From Dryobates pubescens (Eukaryota > Chordata > Aves > Piciformes > Picidae): a DNA stretch of 64,000 nt. Below the pieces are notes generated by a model. That model ran no database searches. It worked only from the letters and a program-made list of their open reading frames with translations, and was not told the DNA's origin. Positions within the stretch are counted from its first letter, which is position 1. Each line of letters opens with the position of its first letter. Position numbers and translations under genes: made by a program. Location: the NCBI RefSeq assembly GCF_014839835.1, contig NC_071612.1:16570001-16634000 (forward strand), written 5' to 3'. Below are positions 25,501-36,600 of the stretch, piece by piece.

Positions 25501-28500
25501 CTGGGAGAAGAGACCAACCCCTTCCTGGCTACAACCACCTTTCAGGTAGTTGTAGAGGGCAATGACGTCATCCCTGAGCCTCTTCTTCTCCAGGCTAAAC
25601 AATCCCAGCTCCCTCAGCCTCTCCTCATAGGGCTTGTGCTCAAGGCCTCTCCCCAGCCTTGTTGCCCTTCTCTGGACACATTCAAGTGTCTCGATGTCCT
25701 TCTTAAACTGAGGGGCCCAGAACTGGACACAGCACTCAAGGTGCAGCCTAACCAGAGTACAGGGGCACAATGACATCCCTGATCCTGCTGGCCACACTAT
25801 TCCTAATGCAGGCCAGGATACTGTTGGCCTTCTTGGCCACCTGGGCACACTGCTGGCTCATGTTTAGGCAGCTGTCAATCAGCACCCCCAGGTCCCTCTC
25901 TGTTTGGGCGCTCTCCAGTCACTCTGACCCCAGCCTGTAGCTCTGCATGGGGATGCTGTGGCCAAATTGCAGCACCTGGCACTTGGACTTGTTGAATGCC
26001 ATCCCACTGGAATCCGCCCATCTGTCCACTTGGTTGGCTTGTATCTTTTGGTAGTGTTTTACAGTCAACTGTACATTAACTGCACCATGCAGATTTTAAA
26101 GAGAAACACTTTTTTAGGTTACTTGAAATTGGTTAGCAGTTGCTGGGTCAAACAAGACTTCATTGCTTTGTAAACTGAGAACAAAGTAAAAGGAATAAAA
26201 GAAAAATAAGAAATTAATAGCAAATCCCCCAAATTTATTTCTACCTTATGTGCTGTAAGCAAAGCTTTTCACAGGAAATATATGAATATTTATCTCCTGT
26301 CTCTGTAGCTATAAGGCAAGCTAACCTTTTTAGCAGGAGAACTTGGTATGAAAGGTGGTGCACTTGGCTTCTTTGGAGGTGATTTCTTCACAGGTGGCAA
26401 AGGTTTGTCACTAAAATAGGGATTGCTGTCAAAATACTCCTGGGGATACAGATTTAACCTGAAAGGCCCTCCTTTAAGCAAACGCCTATGTTCCTCTTGC
26501 GCTTTCTGTAAAACAAATCAGGTTGGACTTGATGATCTTTGAGGTCTCTTCCAGCCTTGGTGATATTGTAATCCTTTGAGAGAAACAATCTTGGGGATTT
26601 TTATTGCACATTATTCTACAAGAAAAACGTAAAACATTTAAGTTCAGTCTTGGATAATGTTCACGCTAACTTTCTTTGCTCTTGTTTGATGTTCAAAGTA
26701 TTTTTATATATCCACCATGTATAATGGAACACAGACTCACTGACCAGGAAGCACAACATTCACTATGAAAGCATGGCAGGCACCTGTGAGGGAAAGCACA
26801 GTGCATTTGTGTCTGACAGTATTGCACACCTCTGTCTTGGGCATACATGCATGCTTGAAAATTCTGACTGCAGGCATTGCACTTGTCAGCTCTGTCCACT
26901 ATGTTTCCCAGGTTCTGAAGACCTTACTAAACAGCTTCATTAGTAATTGGTTCTTTATACCATGTCAGTTGTTGACTATTCTTCCCAGGTTCCATTTTAA
27001 AATAAAGTAAGTTAAAATGTTATGAACAGATTAAAAGACAACCATAAAAATGTACCATCAGTAATATAGTATCACCTGGTAATGCATGCTAATGTTTCAG
27101 ATCAAATTCCTTTCTTTCTATCCAGTGGAAATAACCCCACCTCCCTCTTTTCTCTCCTTTTCTGCACTGGATGTTTAGTTTTGACTGAACTTGTCTCAAA
27201 TGCAGGTAGCTGAACTGGTTTTTTCTAATCTTTATCTTACCCTAGACCAAAAAAAATGCCCTCCTATTGCCCTCCTACTGTGATAGGTTGGACTTGATGA
27301 TCTCAGAGGTCTTTTCCAACCTGGTGCATTCTGTATTCTGTATTTTTTACTACATATGATTAAAATATACAGGATAAGTAAAATCAGTACAAGCAAATTT
27401 AGAAGTTTTCTTAGATGGTTTAGTAGTCATGAGGTCTTGGGTGACAGGTTGGACTTGATGATCTTTGAGGTCTTTTCCAACCTTATTGATTCTGTGATTT
27501 ACAAACTTACACTCAAAATCCCATTATCATGCAGGATAAAGAGGTCAGGTCTGACAAAAACATACAATTATTACTGTTCTTACTCTTGACATTGTTTGGT
27601 CATTATTGCATTGTAGCTTAAGGTCTCCAAATAAAAATTTAAGTTCCAACCCTGAATGGCATAACTTGCCTGGGATACTGCCAGATGTCTCAAAGGAAAA
27701 AATAATAAATGAACAGTCCTTTCTTTTTTTTAATATACAGGATGCTCATTAATTTGTTTTCCTTCCCCCACTTTGTAAATAAATGTTCATGATTTCAAGA
27801 TAAAGGAGACACTACAGGGCACAAAAAGCTCATGTAAAGTGTAATAAATACTCACAACAGTAATACATAATAAAGACAAATATTTTTACCCTTGCTTTTA
27901 TTCTTTCTGCTTCATAGTCATCAGGTTCATGTGGATATTGTTCACCTATGGTAAGGTTTGCATAACTGTAAACATATAATTAATTAGTTAGGTGTCCAAA
28001 ACTCAAGAAACATTTAATAAAATACTCTGCAAGAAGCAATATTGTGAAGTTACCCAAATCCACTTCCTTTCTTTCCTGGATTAGTATAAAAGTTCTTCCC
28101 AGGAGGAATATATCTTTCTCTGGATTTCAGCTGTGGACTGAAGTATGCATATGAACCTCCTATGGTTCCATAATAGCTGCCAAGCCCACATCTAAAAATA
28201 GCAAATGAACACATTAGTTAATGTTTTGCAAATATTTCGAGCTTTCTATACCTAGTGTGCTAAAATGACAGTAAGTAGAAAATCTAAACAGTACATGCAT
28301 CTCAAGAGTTAAATATAAAACCAGATCTGACTCACTGTCCATGGATCTGCTATTACAACAATGCTGTGCACGGTGTTATGAAGATTTTCTGTTGGCATGA
28401 TAATGGATGGTAGGAAATGTGCTGGGTTTGGTTTTTTGTGGGAGAAGTTACGACTAGTTAAGCATCTGTCTTGTCACAGAACAAAAGTAAGGAGAGACAC

Positions 28501-30686
28501 AGCCTATTTAGGAGCAATACCTCTGCTCACAAAGCTGCCGGAAATCACTAAGACTGTGCTGTTTTTTTTAATGACCAACTTGCAAATCAGTACTTGCTGA
28601 CAAGTGTATGACATGCTCTCCAAATACATGATCATACAGCCAGCTACTAAAGAAGAGAAGGACTGAGACAAACTAATCGAATTGCTGAATGGCAATTTGG
28701 TCCACAAAGATGCAGTTATAGTGGTCCACCCAAGCTACTATATGAGATCTGTCAACTGTTCCAGACAATTGAGGGAATCTGCTTTGCCTTTACTGTCTGC
28801 AGTTATTGTGGGGAGAAAGTAAACTGTCTCATGGAGTTCCTTCTTAAAAGGGTCATTAATTAATATTGACAGGAATAGGATGCCAAGATAACACTTGTCA
28901 TCTTTGCACAGAATGCTCACCTGGCTGTTTCTTACCCTCTCCTTATTTAGAGGCTTCATAGACTCACATATAGTCATGTACTCATATATAGAAAAAAAAA
29001 TGGGCAGACTGATGCTGAATAGACAAGATTTATCTTGGGGTTTCTCAGTTCTTAAGTGCTTTATTTCACATTCACTAATGGCCCTTATACAAATTTGTTG
29101 ATTATCCATACTCTTTTCCTATAGCCACTTTAATTTTCATCCAAAATAAAAAGCTAAAGGGGTAAGAAAAATGTTTACAGAGAAAGAAACCAGTAGATAA
29201 GGGCAAGCATTCCCTGTGTTGCTGCTCAAAATTCTTTGCTCAGTACCAAACTCATACACTCATTGCAGATTTTATAAGAAGTGATCTGTGAAAATCATCT
29301 TTAGTGTACAGGAAAAAGGTCAGTTTAAAATACTCTCACAACACTTACGGGAGTTTGTCTCCGTTGCTGGGAAGGAAAGCTTTGCCCACATTCTTCTTTG
29401 ATTCTGCCAGTCTATAGCGTCTCCTTAGCTGAACAGGGTTTGAGTAGGCTTCACCCTCAAAAATCCTCACAAACTGAGGCTCAAAATAGCCTGCCTGCAG
29501 AGCTGACAATGTTTTGGTCCCCTCAGATAACATCTGTCTGTTCTTGCTTGCAGCTTCATTAAAAGGGCCTTTAAAAAAGTAAGGACCGTCAATAACTGTT
29601 TGATGTTAGTGCTTCTCTTAGCTTACACAAAAAACTAAGGCCTGGATCTGGGTAGCTCAAAGAATGTATTACAGAGCATTTAGCTTGTCAATCATGCATA
29701 GAAATGGTTGTGTCTGAAAGAAGATACTATGAGAAACCATTCACAGCACCTAGTTTTAATTTTCTAACCTCTGTGCTTGCTTCGCAGGCAGTGGAGGGAG
29801 ACTGGTAACTCTAGACCATGATTTAGAGCTAGAGGTTACGTCTATTTATGTACTACAAGTAGTATTTCAGGGGAGCATCTCCCTCCCACTGATTACAGAC
29901 CAGGTAGAATAACTTAAGTGCCTCCAGCTGGGTTTTGAGTCCCCAGCAGCTCACTGTAGTAGAAGTGTATCCACCTGGAGTTCTGGTGAATGCCTTCATC
30001 ACTGACACAACCACACAGCAGAAATGGCTGTATTGAGGAGCCATCTTTACTTTGCATCATCACTTCGAAACAGCTACTAAGGATTAACCTCTGTAACCTT
30101 ACTAATTACAACAAATACATTTTTCAATGAGTATTACCATTAAACAACAAGAAAAGGAGGTGATGTGGAACCTCATACACATTGAGTCAGACCAGAACAG
30201 AAAAAACCCTGCAACACTAATTTTAAAATTATGACAATGTAATTGTCAATAATAGAAAACCTGTTGACAAGGCAAACAAAACCCACTATTTTTTGTTTAA
30301 AACAAGGAGATACTGGTAACTTGCAGGTAATTAGCACTAAAAATAAATATATACATGAAAAGATGCTATTAGTCTATTATGCATACGTATATGTTTCAGC
30401 TTTATTAAATTTCTTCTTTCTTCAATATATCAAGCCTTTCTCTTAATAATACAGACCTGAGCAAAGAATATGCATGAAAAGCAGTTCCCTCTAACCAAAA
30501 TAAAATAATGCAATAGGAAATAGTGATTCTGAAAGCAGATGGGTACTAGAGGTGGTCCCTATCACTAAATAATGATTAAATGTACTTACGCATATATAGT
30601 GACTTGTATTTGTCTCCAATGGTGACATAACCCATTTCACTGAAGAGGCCAATCCTCTCCATGTCACTTTTCCCTTCCACAGGCAT
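22528..30686 (-). CDS. CFAP96: CFAP96 (C4orf47), cilia- and flagella-associated protein 96
   Basis: A ciliary/centrosomal microtubule-associated protein. Minus-strand coding exons: 30686-30590, 29568-29349, 28191-28054, 27965-27890, 26505-26326 and 23308-23136; phases join exactly to 294 codons. The start [20 protein letters not shown] matches human [20 protein letters not shown]. Later landmarks: [79 protein letters not shown], and [20 protein letters not shown] with [12 protein letters not shown]. The human protein has about 309 residues. The terminal exon is tentative: 22558-22528 follows a fair acceptor (CTGTTGTAG), keeps phase and adds about ten residues, giving about 304 in all, but its sequence ([10 protein letters not shown]) is only loosely like the human tail. 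It shares a divergent promoter with UFSP2. Identity is certain; the last exon is about 40% likely. Confidence 0.93.
23744..24035 (+). mobile_element. Solo LTR of an avian ERVL-like endogenous retrovirus (fossil)
   Basis: Starts TGTCCTGGTTTCACTGGGAC and contains CTGACCCAAGATGGCTCACA then GGGTATCCCACACCATAAAA, matching the remembered bird ERV LTR pattern 'ctgacccaaactggcc..gggtattccataccat'. Decayed, with no internal genes. It lies between the tentative terminal-exon side of CFAP96 and its exon at 26326, within an intron. Confidence 0.55.
25232..26043 (-). repeat. CR1 LINE, 5'-truncated, about 0.8 kb
   Basis: Reverse-strand CR1 in a CFAP96 intron. The reverse-transcriptase C-terminal region is readable: [50 protein letters not shown] and [19 protein letters not shown], then the 3' end. 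An upstream part ([19 protein letters not shown]) is in another frame, so there is a frameshift near 25760-25850. Not active. Confidence 0.95.
26518..26576 (+). repeat. CR1 scrap abutting a CFAP96 splice acceptor
   Basis: CAGGTTGGACTTGATGATCT, GAGGTCTCTTCCAGCCTTGG and a TATTGTAATC end. The scrap begins about 13 bases from the CFAP96 exon border at 26505, so part of that acceptor region is repeat-derived. Confidence 0.8.
27278..27335 (+). repeat. CR1 terminal scrap
   Basis: GATAGGTTGGACTTGATGAT, GAGGTCTTTTCCAACCTGG and an ATTCTGTATTCTGTATT tail. In a CFAP96 intron. Confidence 0.8.
27425..27500 (+). repeat. CR1 terminal scrap
   Basis: GTCATGAGGTCTTGGGTGAC, GGTTGGACTTGATGATCTTT and TCCAACCTTATTGATTCTGT. 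Same 3' end type as the copies at 10028 and 26518, 90 bases from the previous one. Confidence 0.85.
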
Positions 30687-30954
30687 GGCTGGATCTGTGT
30701 GACAGTGAGCTGTACTGACAGTGTTGAATTATCCTTGTTTATCTGTTCCACTGCTAAAGTCTGTTAGCAGTTTACACCTATAAACAAAAAGTAAAAGGCA
30801 CAAGGTTTTACAATATTAGCAATAAATGTCATCTGAAGAAAGTAATCTACAGTATGATTGACAGCTTCGATGCTTGGAGGACAAATGGGCTGTGTGGGAT
30901 TAGGACACCATTATATCCCTGCTGTTAAATTTAAAGCGTGAGCAGAGAGAGAAA

Positions 30955-31432
30955 AAATCACAGAATCACTGCATGCTAGGCATTGGAAGGGTCCTCCAGA
31001 GATCAGAGTCCAACATCCCTGCCAAAGCAGAATCACCTAGGGCAGGCCGCACAGGAACGCATCCAGGTGGGATTTTGAAAGTCTCCAGAGAAGGAGACTC
31101 CACAGCCTCTCTGGGCTGTCTGTCCAGTGTTCTCTCACCCTCACCGTGAAGAAGTGTCTCCTCATGTTGAGGTGGAACCACCTGTGTTCTCACTTGTACT
31201 CATTGTTCCTTGTCCTATCCCTGGGCACCAATGAAAAGAGACTGGCACCTTCATCTTGACACCCATCCCTCAGACATTTATAGATGTGACAAAGTCCCCT
31301 CTCAGCTGCCTCTTCTTGAGACTAAACAGCCCCAGGTCTCTCACTCTTCTTTCTTAGGGAAGATGTTCCAGTCTGGCAATCACCCTCATAGCTCTCTGTT
31401 GGACTCTCTCCAGCAGATCCCTGTCTCTCAAA
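30955..31432 (-). repeat. CR1 LINE fragment, 5' of CFAP96 coding start
   Basis: Reverse-strand CR1: CACAGAATCACTGCATGCTA, GAGACTCCACAGCCTCTCTG, CTCACCCTCACCGTGAAGAA and CTGTTGGACTCTCTCCAGCA. Same subfamily as the copies at 31975 and 55150. In the 5' non-coding region or first intron of CFAP96. Confidence 0.9.
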
Positions 31433-31495
31433 AGCATTTGTAATATGAGTGGTCTAACTTGTAACTGAATTTATATAGTCTGGGTCACAATTTAT

Positions 31496-31536
31496 AATTA
31501 TAGAATTGTTTCAGTTGGAAAAGACCTTTAAGATTG
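31496..31536 (-). repeat. CR1 terminal scrap
   Basis: TTATAGAATTGTTTCAGTTG followed by GAAAAGACCTTTAAGAT, the reverse of a CR1 3' end; short and isolated. Confidence 0.55.
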
Positions 31537-31974
31537 AGACAGGTACCTTCAGATTACTAGAACAAGAGCTCTTTGGCATTAATAACTAGTAATAAAACAT
31601 GCCAAGCATCCTCCTTCATCTTGTGGATTATCTCTGGCAATGGCTTTCAGTCACTTTCTAATAGTGGTATAGAAGGTCAGTTATAATTGAAACTGGAGTG
31701 AAACATAAATGTGGAATTTTGGAAGCCCTCTAACTAATCCATGACCCGGTCACGGTAATTATCTCCAATTTCTTCATGTTTTTATTGCAAATGATTTACA
31801 GCAAACATTAGTTTTTTCTCTCTCATCACCCTCATTGGAGCCTGACAGAACTAAGGAAAAGGCCTATTCAACAATTGTAAGGAACTCAAGGGCTTGGGCT
31901 TGAATAGTGGGCAGGCTTAGCACTAGGATCACCAGGGATCTGACTCTCAAAGCAAAAACTAGAGATGGGAATTT

Positions 31975-32430
31975 CAAAATCACAGAATGCTAGGAGTTGG
32001 AAGGCACCATGAAAGATCGTTTAGTCCAACCCCCTTGTGAGAGCAGAATCACCTAGAATAGGTCACACAAGAACATGCCCAGGCAGGATATGAAGGTCTC
32101 CAGAGGAGACTCCACCTCTCTGGGCAGCCTGTTCCAGTGCTCTGTCACCCTCACAGTGCCGATTTTTTTCCTTATATTCACATGGAACCTCCTATGCTCC
32201 AGCTTGCACCTACTGCCCTTTGTCCTATCATTGGGCATCACTGAGAAGAGCTTGGCTCCCTCCTCCTGACACTCACCCTTCACATATTTACAAACAGTAA
32301 TGAGGTCAAGCCTCAGTCTCTTCTTCCCCGAGCTGAAAACGACCCAGCTCTGTCAGCCTTTCCTCGTAAGGAAGGTGTTCCACTACCTTAATCATCTTTG
32401 TGGCTCTGTGCTGGACTCTTCGAAGCAGAA
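31975..32430 (-). repeat. CR1 LINE fragment
   Basis: AAAATCACAGAATGCTAGGA, GTTTAGTCCAACCCCC and CTCCACCTCTCTGGGCAGCC, then the reverse of the coding end (translated, [14 protein letters not shown] is visible). Small deletions relative to its sister at 30955. Confidence 0.9.
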
Positions 32431-32829
32431 TCATAATCAGCTAGGGGAAGAACTGCCTTGAGGCACAAGATAACAATATATGGTTAAGTTCATCAGGAAT
32501 GGGAATTAATGTAGAAGATATCGGTTAATATGTTAGGAAAGCTGTCTCAAAGTCATGAAATAGAAGATTAAAAACAAAGAAGCAAACACCAATACGCAAC
32601 CAAACAGATGAAGTTCATGCAGCCTGGAGTTCATGCAGGGAAGTTAAGACATTAGGGTGGAACACAGACTGAAAGAGAAAGCAGATCAAATTCCCTGACG
32701 GTATTAACCACTGGGGCAAAGACAAGAAAATCGCTCAGCAGAAAGCTCTTGAGGGATTCATAGCACACATTAGCTGTATCTGGCACGTAGGTACAGCTAC
32801 GGCTGGTTGCCCAATCCAAAGAGAGCTCA

Positions 32830-33650
32830 ACAGCAGAGCGCGCCGGCCCATCGGCAAGTGAGGCAGCAGCGGAGGGAAGGACGGTGAATCAAGCGGCACC
32901 CGCACCTACTTGCCGCAGTCGGTGCCTCACCCGCATGAGGCCGCCGCCGACAGCGAGAGACAGAACCGCGGCCCCGATGGCCCGAGGCGGCCGCCGCCAG
33001 CCCTCTGTTAGTGCCAGTTGCCAGGAAACGGGAAGGTCCAAGGGGCAGAATTGGGAGCTCTCCCCTATGCCTGCCCCGCTCCCTGCGTTGGTACGGCCCG
33101 ATTCGCTGGCGGCTGCGCAGCGCCGCAGTGCGGCGGCATGGGCTGCTGGAGAAAGTCGGCAGCTTCCGCCGGGGAATAGGCGGTGAAGTCCCACTCCGCC
33201 TCTTGGGCGGGAGCGAGTGCAGGCGGGGAGGATGCGGCCGGGCTCGGCCCCCGCGGCGGCGCTGACGGACGTGGTGAGCCCGCCCCCGGGGACCCGCGGA
33301 CTGGGGGGCGGCGGTGCGGGGGACTTGCCCTAGAGAGCTCCCTGGCCGTTCTGCCAACTCCTGAAATGGCTGCGGAGGAGTGGTGTGAGACGCTGCCCCG
33401 TACTGGGGCGAGCGGGGCGGGCTGCGGTCCGACTGCCCGTCCGCTCTCGGGCGGGTGTTCGGCGGCGTTGTTTGGGGCTCCAGTCCATTGGGGCGCTTTG
33501 GGGAGAGGTGTTGGGGCCCCGTGGGCAGCTTAGGGTTCGAGGCCCTTTCTGGAGGGCTCAGCTTGTGCCGGACGGTGCGGTGGCGCTTTTCGCGCCGCCG
33601 GCTTGTCCCCTTGGGGCCCTTAGGCATCTGGGCCTTCAGGGATTTGTCGG
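32830..33650. promoter_or_regulatory. CpG island, divergent CFAP96/UFSP2 promoter
   Basis: Dense CpG and GC content spanning the UFSP2 first exon and the presumed CFAP96 first exon. CFAP96 (minus) and UFSP2 (plus) are head to head, as I recall for the human pair. An RFX-type X-box lies inside (33017-33029). The long reading frames here on both strands reflect GC richness rather than genes. Confidence 0.8.
33017..33029. promoter_or_regulatory. Candidate RFX X-box
   Basis: GTTGCC-A-GGAAAC: two half-sites with a one-base spacer, one base off the consensus right half (RGYAAC). RFX factors bind such sites in promoters of ciliary genes, and the adjacent CFAP96 is ciliary. Inference from motif and context only. 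Confidence 0.5.
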
Positions 33651-36600
33651 CAGACCACGTCAGCGATAAGGAGACACTATGAAAAGGCAAAATCTCCTCT
33701 TGCTACTTTTGCAGAGTTCTGCTTTTCATTTTCAAATGTTACTATGCTTATGTAATAATTCAAATAACACGTTCCACATCAGCCCAAGCATTTGTTCTAT
33801 AACATGCTGGCACTCTGGATCTCACACTCACAAGATATTGATGTGGGTAACTGGGTACCTAAAATTGTTCAAGATTAGGCTGTGGGAATCAAAACATTAC
33901 AGATGTCAGGGGGGTTTGAGCAATTGTGGCTATGCTGTGAAGCATTTTCTCTTGTGGACTGATGGATTGAACAATACTCGCCCTATTCTGGGCTGTCACC
34001 TTTTGTGCCTCTCTGTACTGGCACAGCTGGTTTTGTAGCTGTTATGTTGGACTTGACTGGGAATTGATCTGACTGAAAAACTCTCAGTAAAATCAGGGTT
34101 TTCCATGTAGATGAGTTCTCTGATGAAAATTGCATTAAAATGTCCACAACAAACAATTGTGAGGACACTAAGCAGGGACTTTGGAAGGGGAAAGAAAACA
34201 TCTGGATGGTCTCTGTGCTTGTGTGTCAGATACGAAACTCAGCCTGGGTTCTAGATTTTTTCCCCCTCCTCTCCTTTCCCTGAAGCTGTTATTTCCTGAT
34301 CAAGATAAATGCACATTTACAAATACACAAAATTACCTTATAGCTCAAATGCTTAGAGCAATACTTGATTTACCTGAACTGGAAGAAAGCCATAGGATGG
34401 GAAACATCATGTTTGGGTCAAAACAATAAGAAACAATGACATTTTTTCCCAAATTATTTCTAAATGGTACAGGTATAAAATGAAGATTTTCTTATTTAGG
34501 TAGAAAATATCTTTTCTGGACTGTGTTTGTGCCAGTACTTTTGTAATTGAGGTACTGGCCCAATCACCTTACTTTGCCACTCATTTCCCTGGTTATTCAG
34601 TGACCTTTCATGGCCTGAGCAGATGCAGTAATTGCCAGGGTGCCTGCACACTCTATGTAATAACAATCAACTGGAACTGGAGAGAAAGTACATTGAAATA
34701 GCCATTAATTTTCATTGCTTCTCTTTCCTCTTTAGGTAATTCTAGAAGCCATGAACATACTCTTTAGAATAAGAGGAGGCTTGGATCTTGCATTTCAGCT
34801 GGCAACTACTGATGGTGTGTGTAAGACTATAATAGATTTCTTAACATCTCTATAAAAAACCTTTATTAATTAACTAGTTAGACTGTTTGTTTTCTTGGCA
34901 TTTCACCAGATGGTGCTTCTTCCCAAACCCCTTAAGATTCAGTACACAAAATATTATTCTTTATCTTCATTAATTTTTAGTGAGTCTTTTGTCCATCATT
35001 TGTTTTTTTTAATTTAATTTGTCTTAGACTTTAAATTGCCAGGTTTAGGTAATTGTATTTATGTATTTTTCCTACTTAGGGATTTGGTATTGGGATCACT
35101 TTTGAGTTTGAACTCAAAAGTTGACCTTGAAATTCTAAGCAAACAGAGAACAACTTGATATGACTTCATTTGGTTATAACAGGATTATCTTAATGATATT
35201 GAGATTGTGGTCCAGTTATTCTAGAGTAATAGAGAAAATAAAGAAGCCAACTAGTTACTGAATTTAGGTGGGATTGGCTACTGTGATTCCATGGGATAGC
35301 AAGGGAGTAGACAGTGTGGTGTTAAGAGACACCTCTAGTCCTGCAGTCTTACAGTAATGTGGCATTCACTTAAAGTCTGCTCAAGGCTGTGAGTGGCCAT
35401 TGAGCTATCTTAGAATAGAATAGAACACAATTACCCAGGTTGGAAAAGACCTTCGAGATCATCGTGGTAGTGTGGAAGGAGAGTGTCCCTAGCTGTAGCT
35501 CCTTCTGCATTTTAAAAGGACATGGCTTTACTAGAAACTGACTTCAGTGCTAGAGAAACTTACGAAAGAGGTTGGGCTCATTTCAGTTCATGATGTGGAA
35601 TTGAAGTGTCTGAATAGGTTGGCCTAAATCATAAGTGCTTTTGGGGAATGGCATCCTCAGAGAAAGGCTATTTATTTGGCTTTCTTTGCAGTGTAGTGAA
35701 TTTTAGCCACAGTGAAGCAGAGTGGTACTTGGATTGTCCAAAGGCATGGTATTGACACCTGTTAGTGTGTAAATACAGCAGACCACTCCTTCGGAAGGCA
35801 GTGAGGTTTTTCTTTTGGAGGATATTTGTTTGATTCTCCTAATACTGTAAATTTTACATACTTTTAGTGCAAAAGTCAACTGATAGTGGCCAAATCTAAG
35901 TTAAACACATTAAAGAATTGCAGTTCAGTTTAGTCTTTGATAGCTTGTTAGGCTTTGTATAACTTGTTGTATTCTAAGTAATGTTTTTTAATTTCCTCAG
36001 TGAGGACAACAATGCTGGTAATGTACAAAAGGTGCCTTATCATATCCAGTACTGGTTGAGGTTGTAAGTAGTGGGTGAAGCTTAAGAAGTCAAGTCAAGC
36101 TCTGAAAGACAGCCATATATGCCTGTAATTAAGATTCAGGGTGTAGCTTGTATTTAGAGGTTTATTTTGTCCAATGTCTGATCTGCAGCTACAGTGTAGG
36201 CCCTGATTTCCGAAAACCTAGTGGCTTTGGTTTGTATTTCTAAATGATGATGGGAAGTGAGAAACATGACTCAGATAGACTCTTTCCAAGGTTTACTCCA
36301 AAAGACTACATGTAACCATATGTAGAAGTTTGTACTTAGACATTTGTATGCTACTATAGGCTTGATTAAGAATTACTGATGTAAGAATTGACTATGGTGC
36401 GGTCTTCTGTTAATTCATTCAGCTCTTCTTATTTGATAGCATCTGAGAGAAAGGATACTTTCGTTCAAGCAGGTGTGAGTATGAATGTTTGAGACAGATC
36501 TGCTGAGTAAAATTTATCTCAGTTTTTGTTTACATAGTTATTTTCTGATTGTGACAGCACTGAACATTTTTATTCCCAATCAAAAAGTACCTTTTGTTTT

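Noticed and set aside
25309-25848. 179-codon minus-strand frame resembling a reverse-transcriptase end
   Set aside because: Not a host gene: it is the 3' coding end of a truncated CR1 LINE.
32827-33690. 287-codon open frame on the minus strand in the CFAP96/UFSP2 CpG island
   Set aside because: Arg/Pro/Gly-rich low-complexity translation caused by GC richness; overlaps UFSP2 exon 1 and has no domain.
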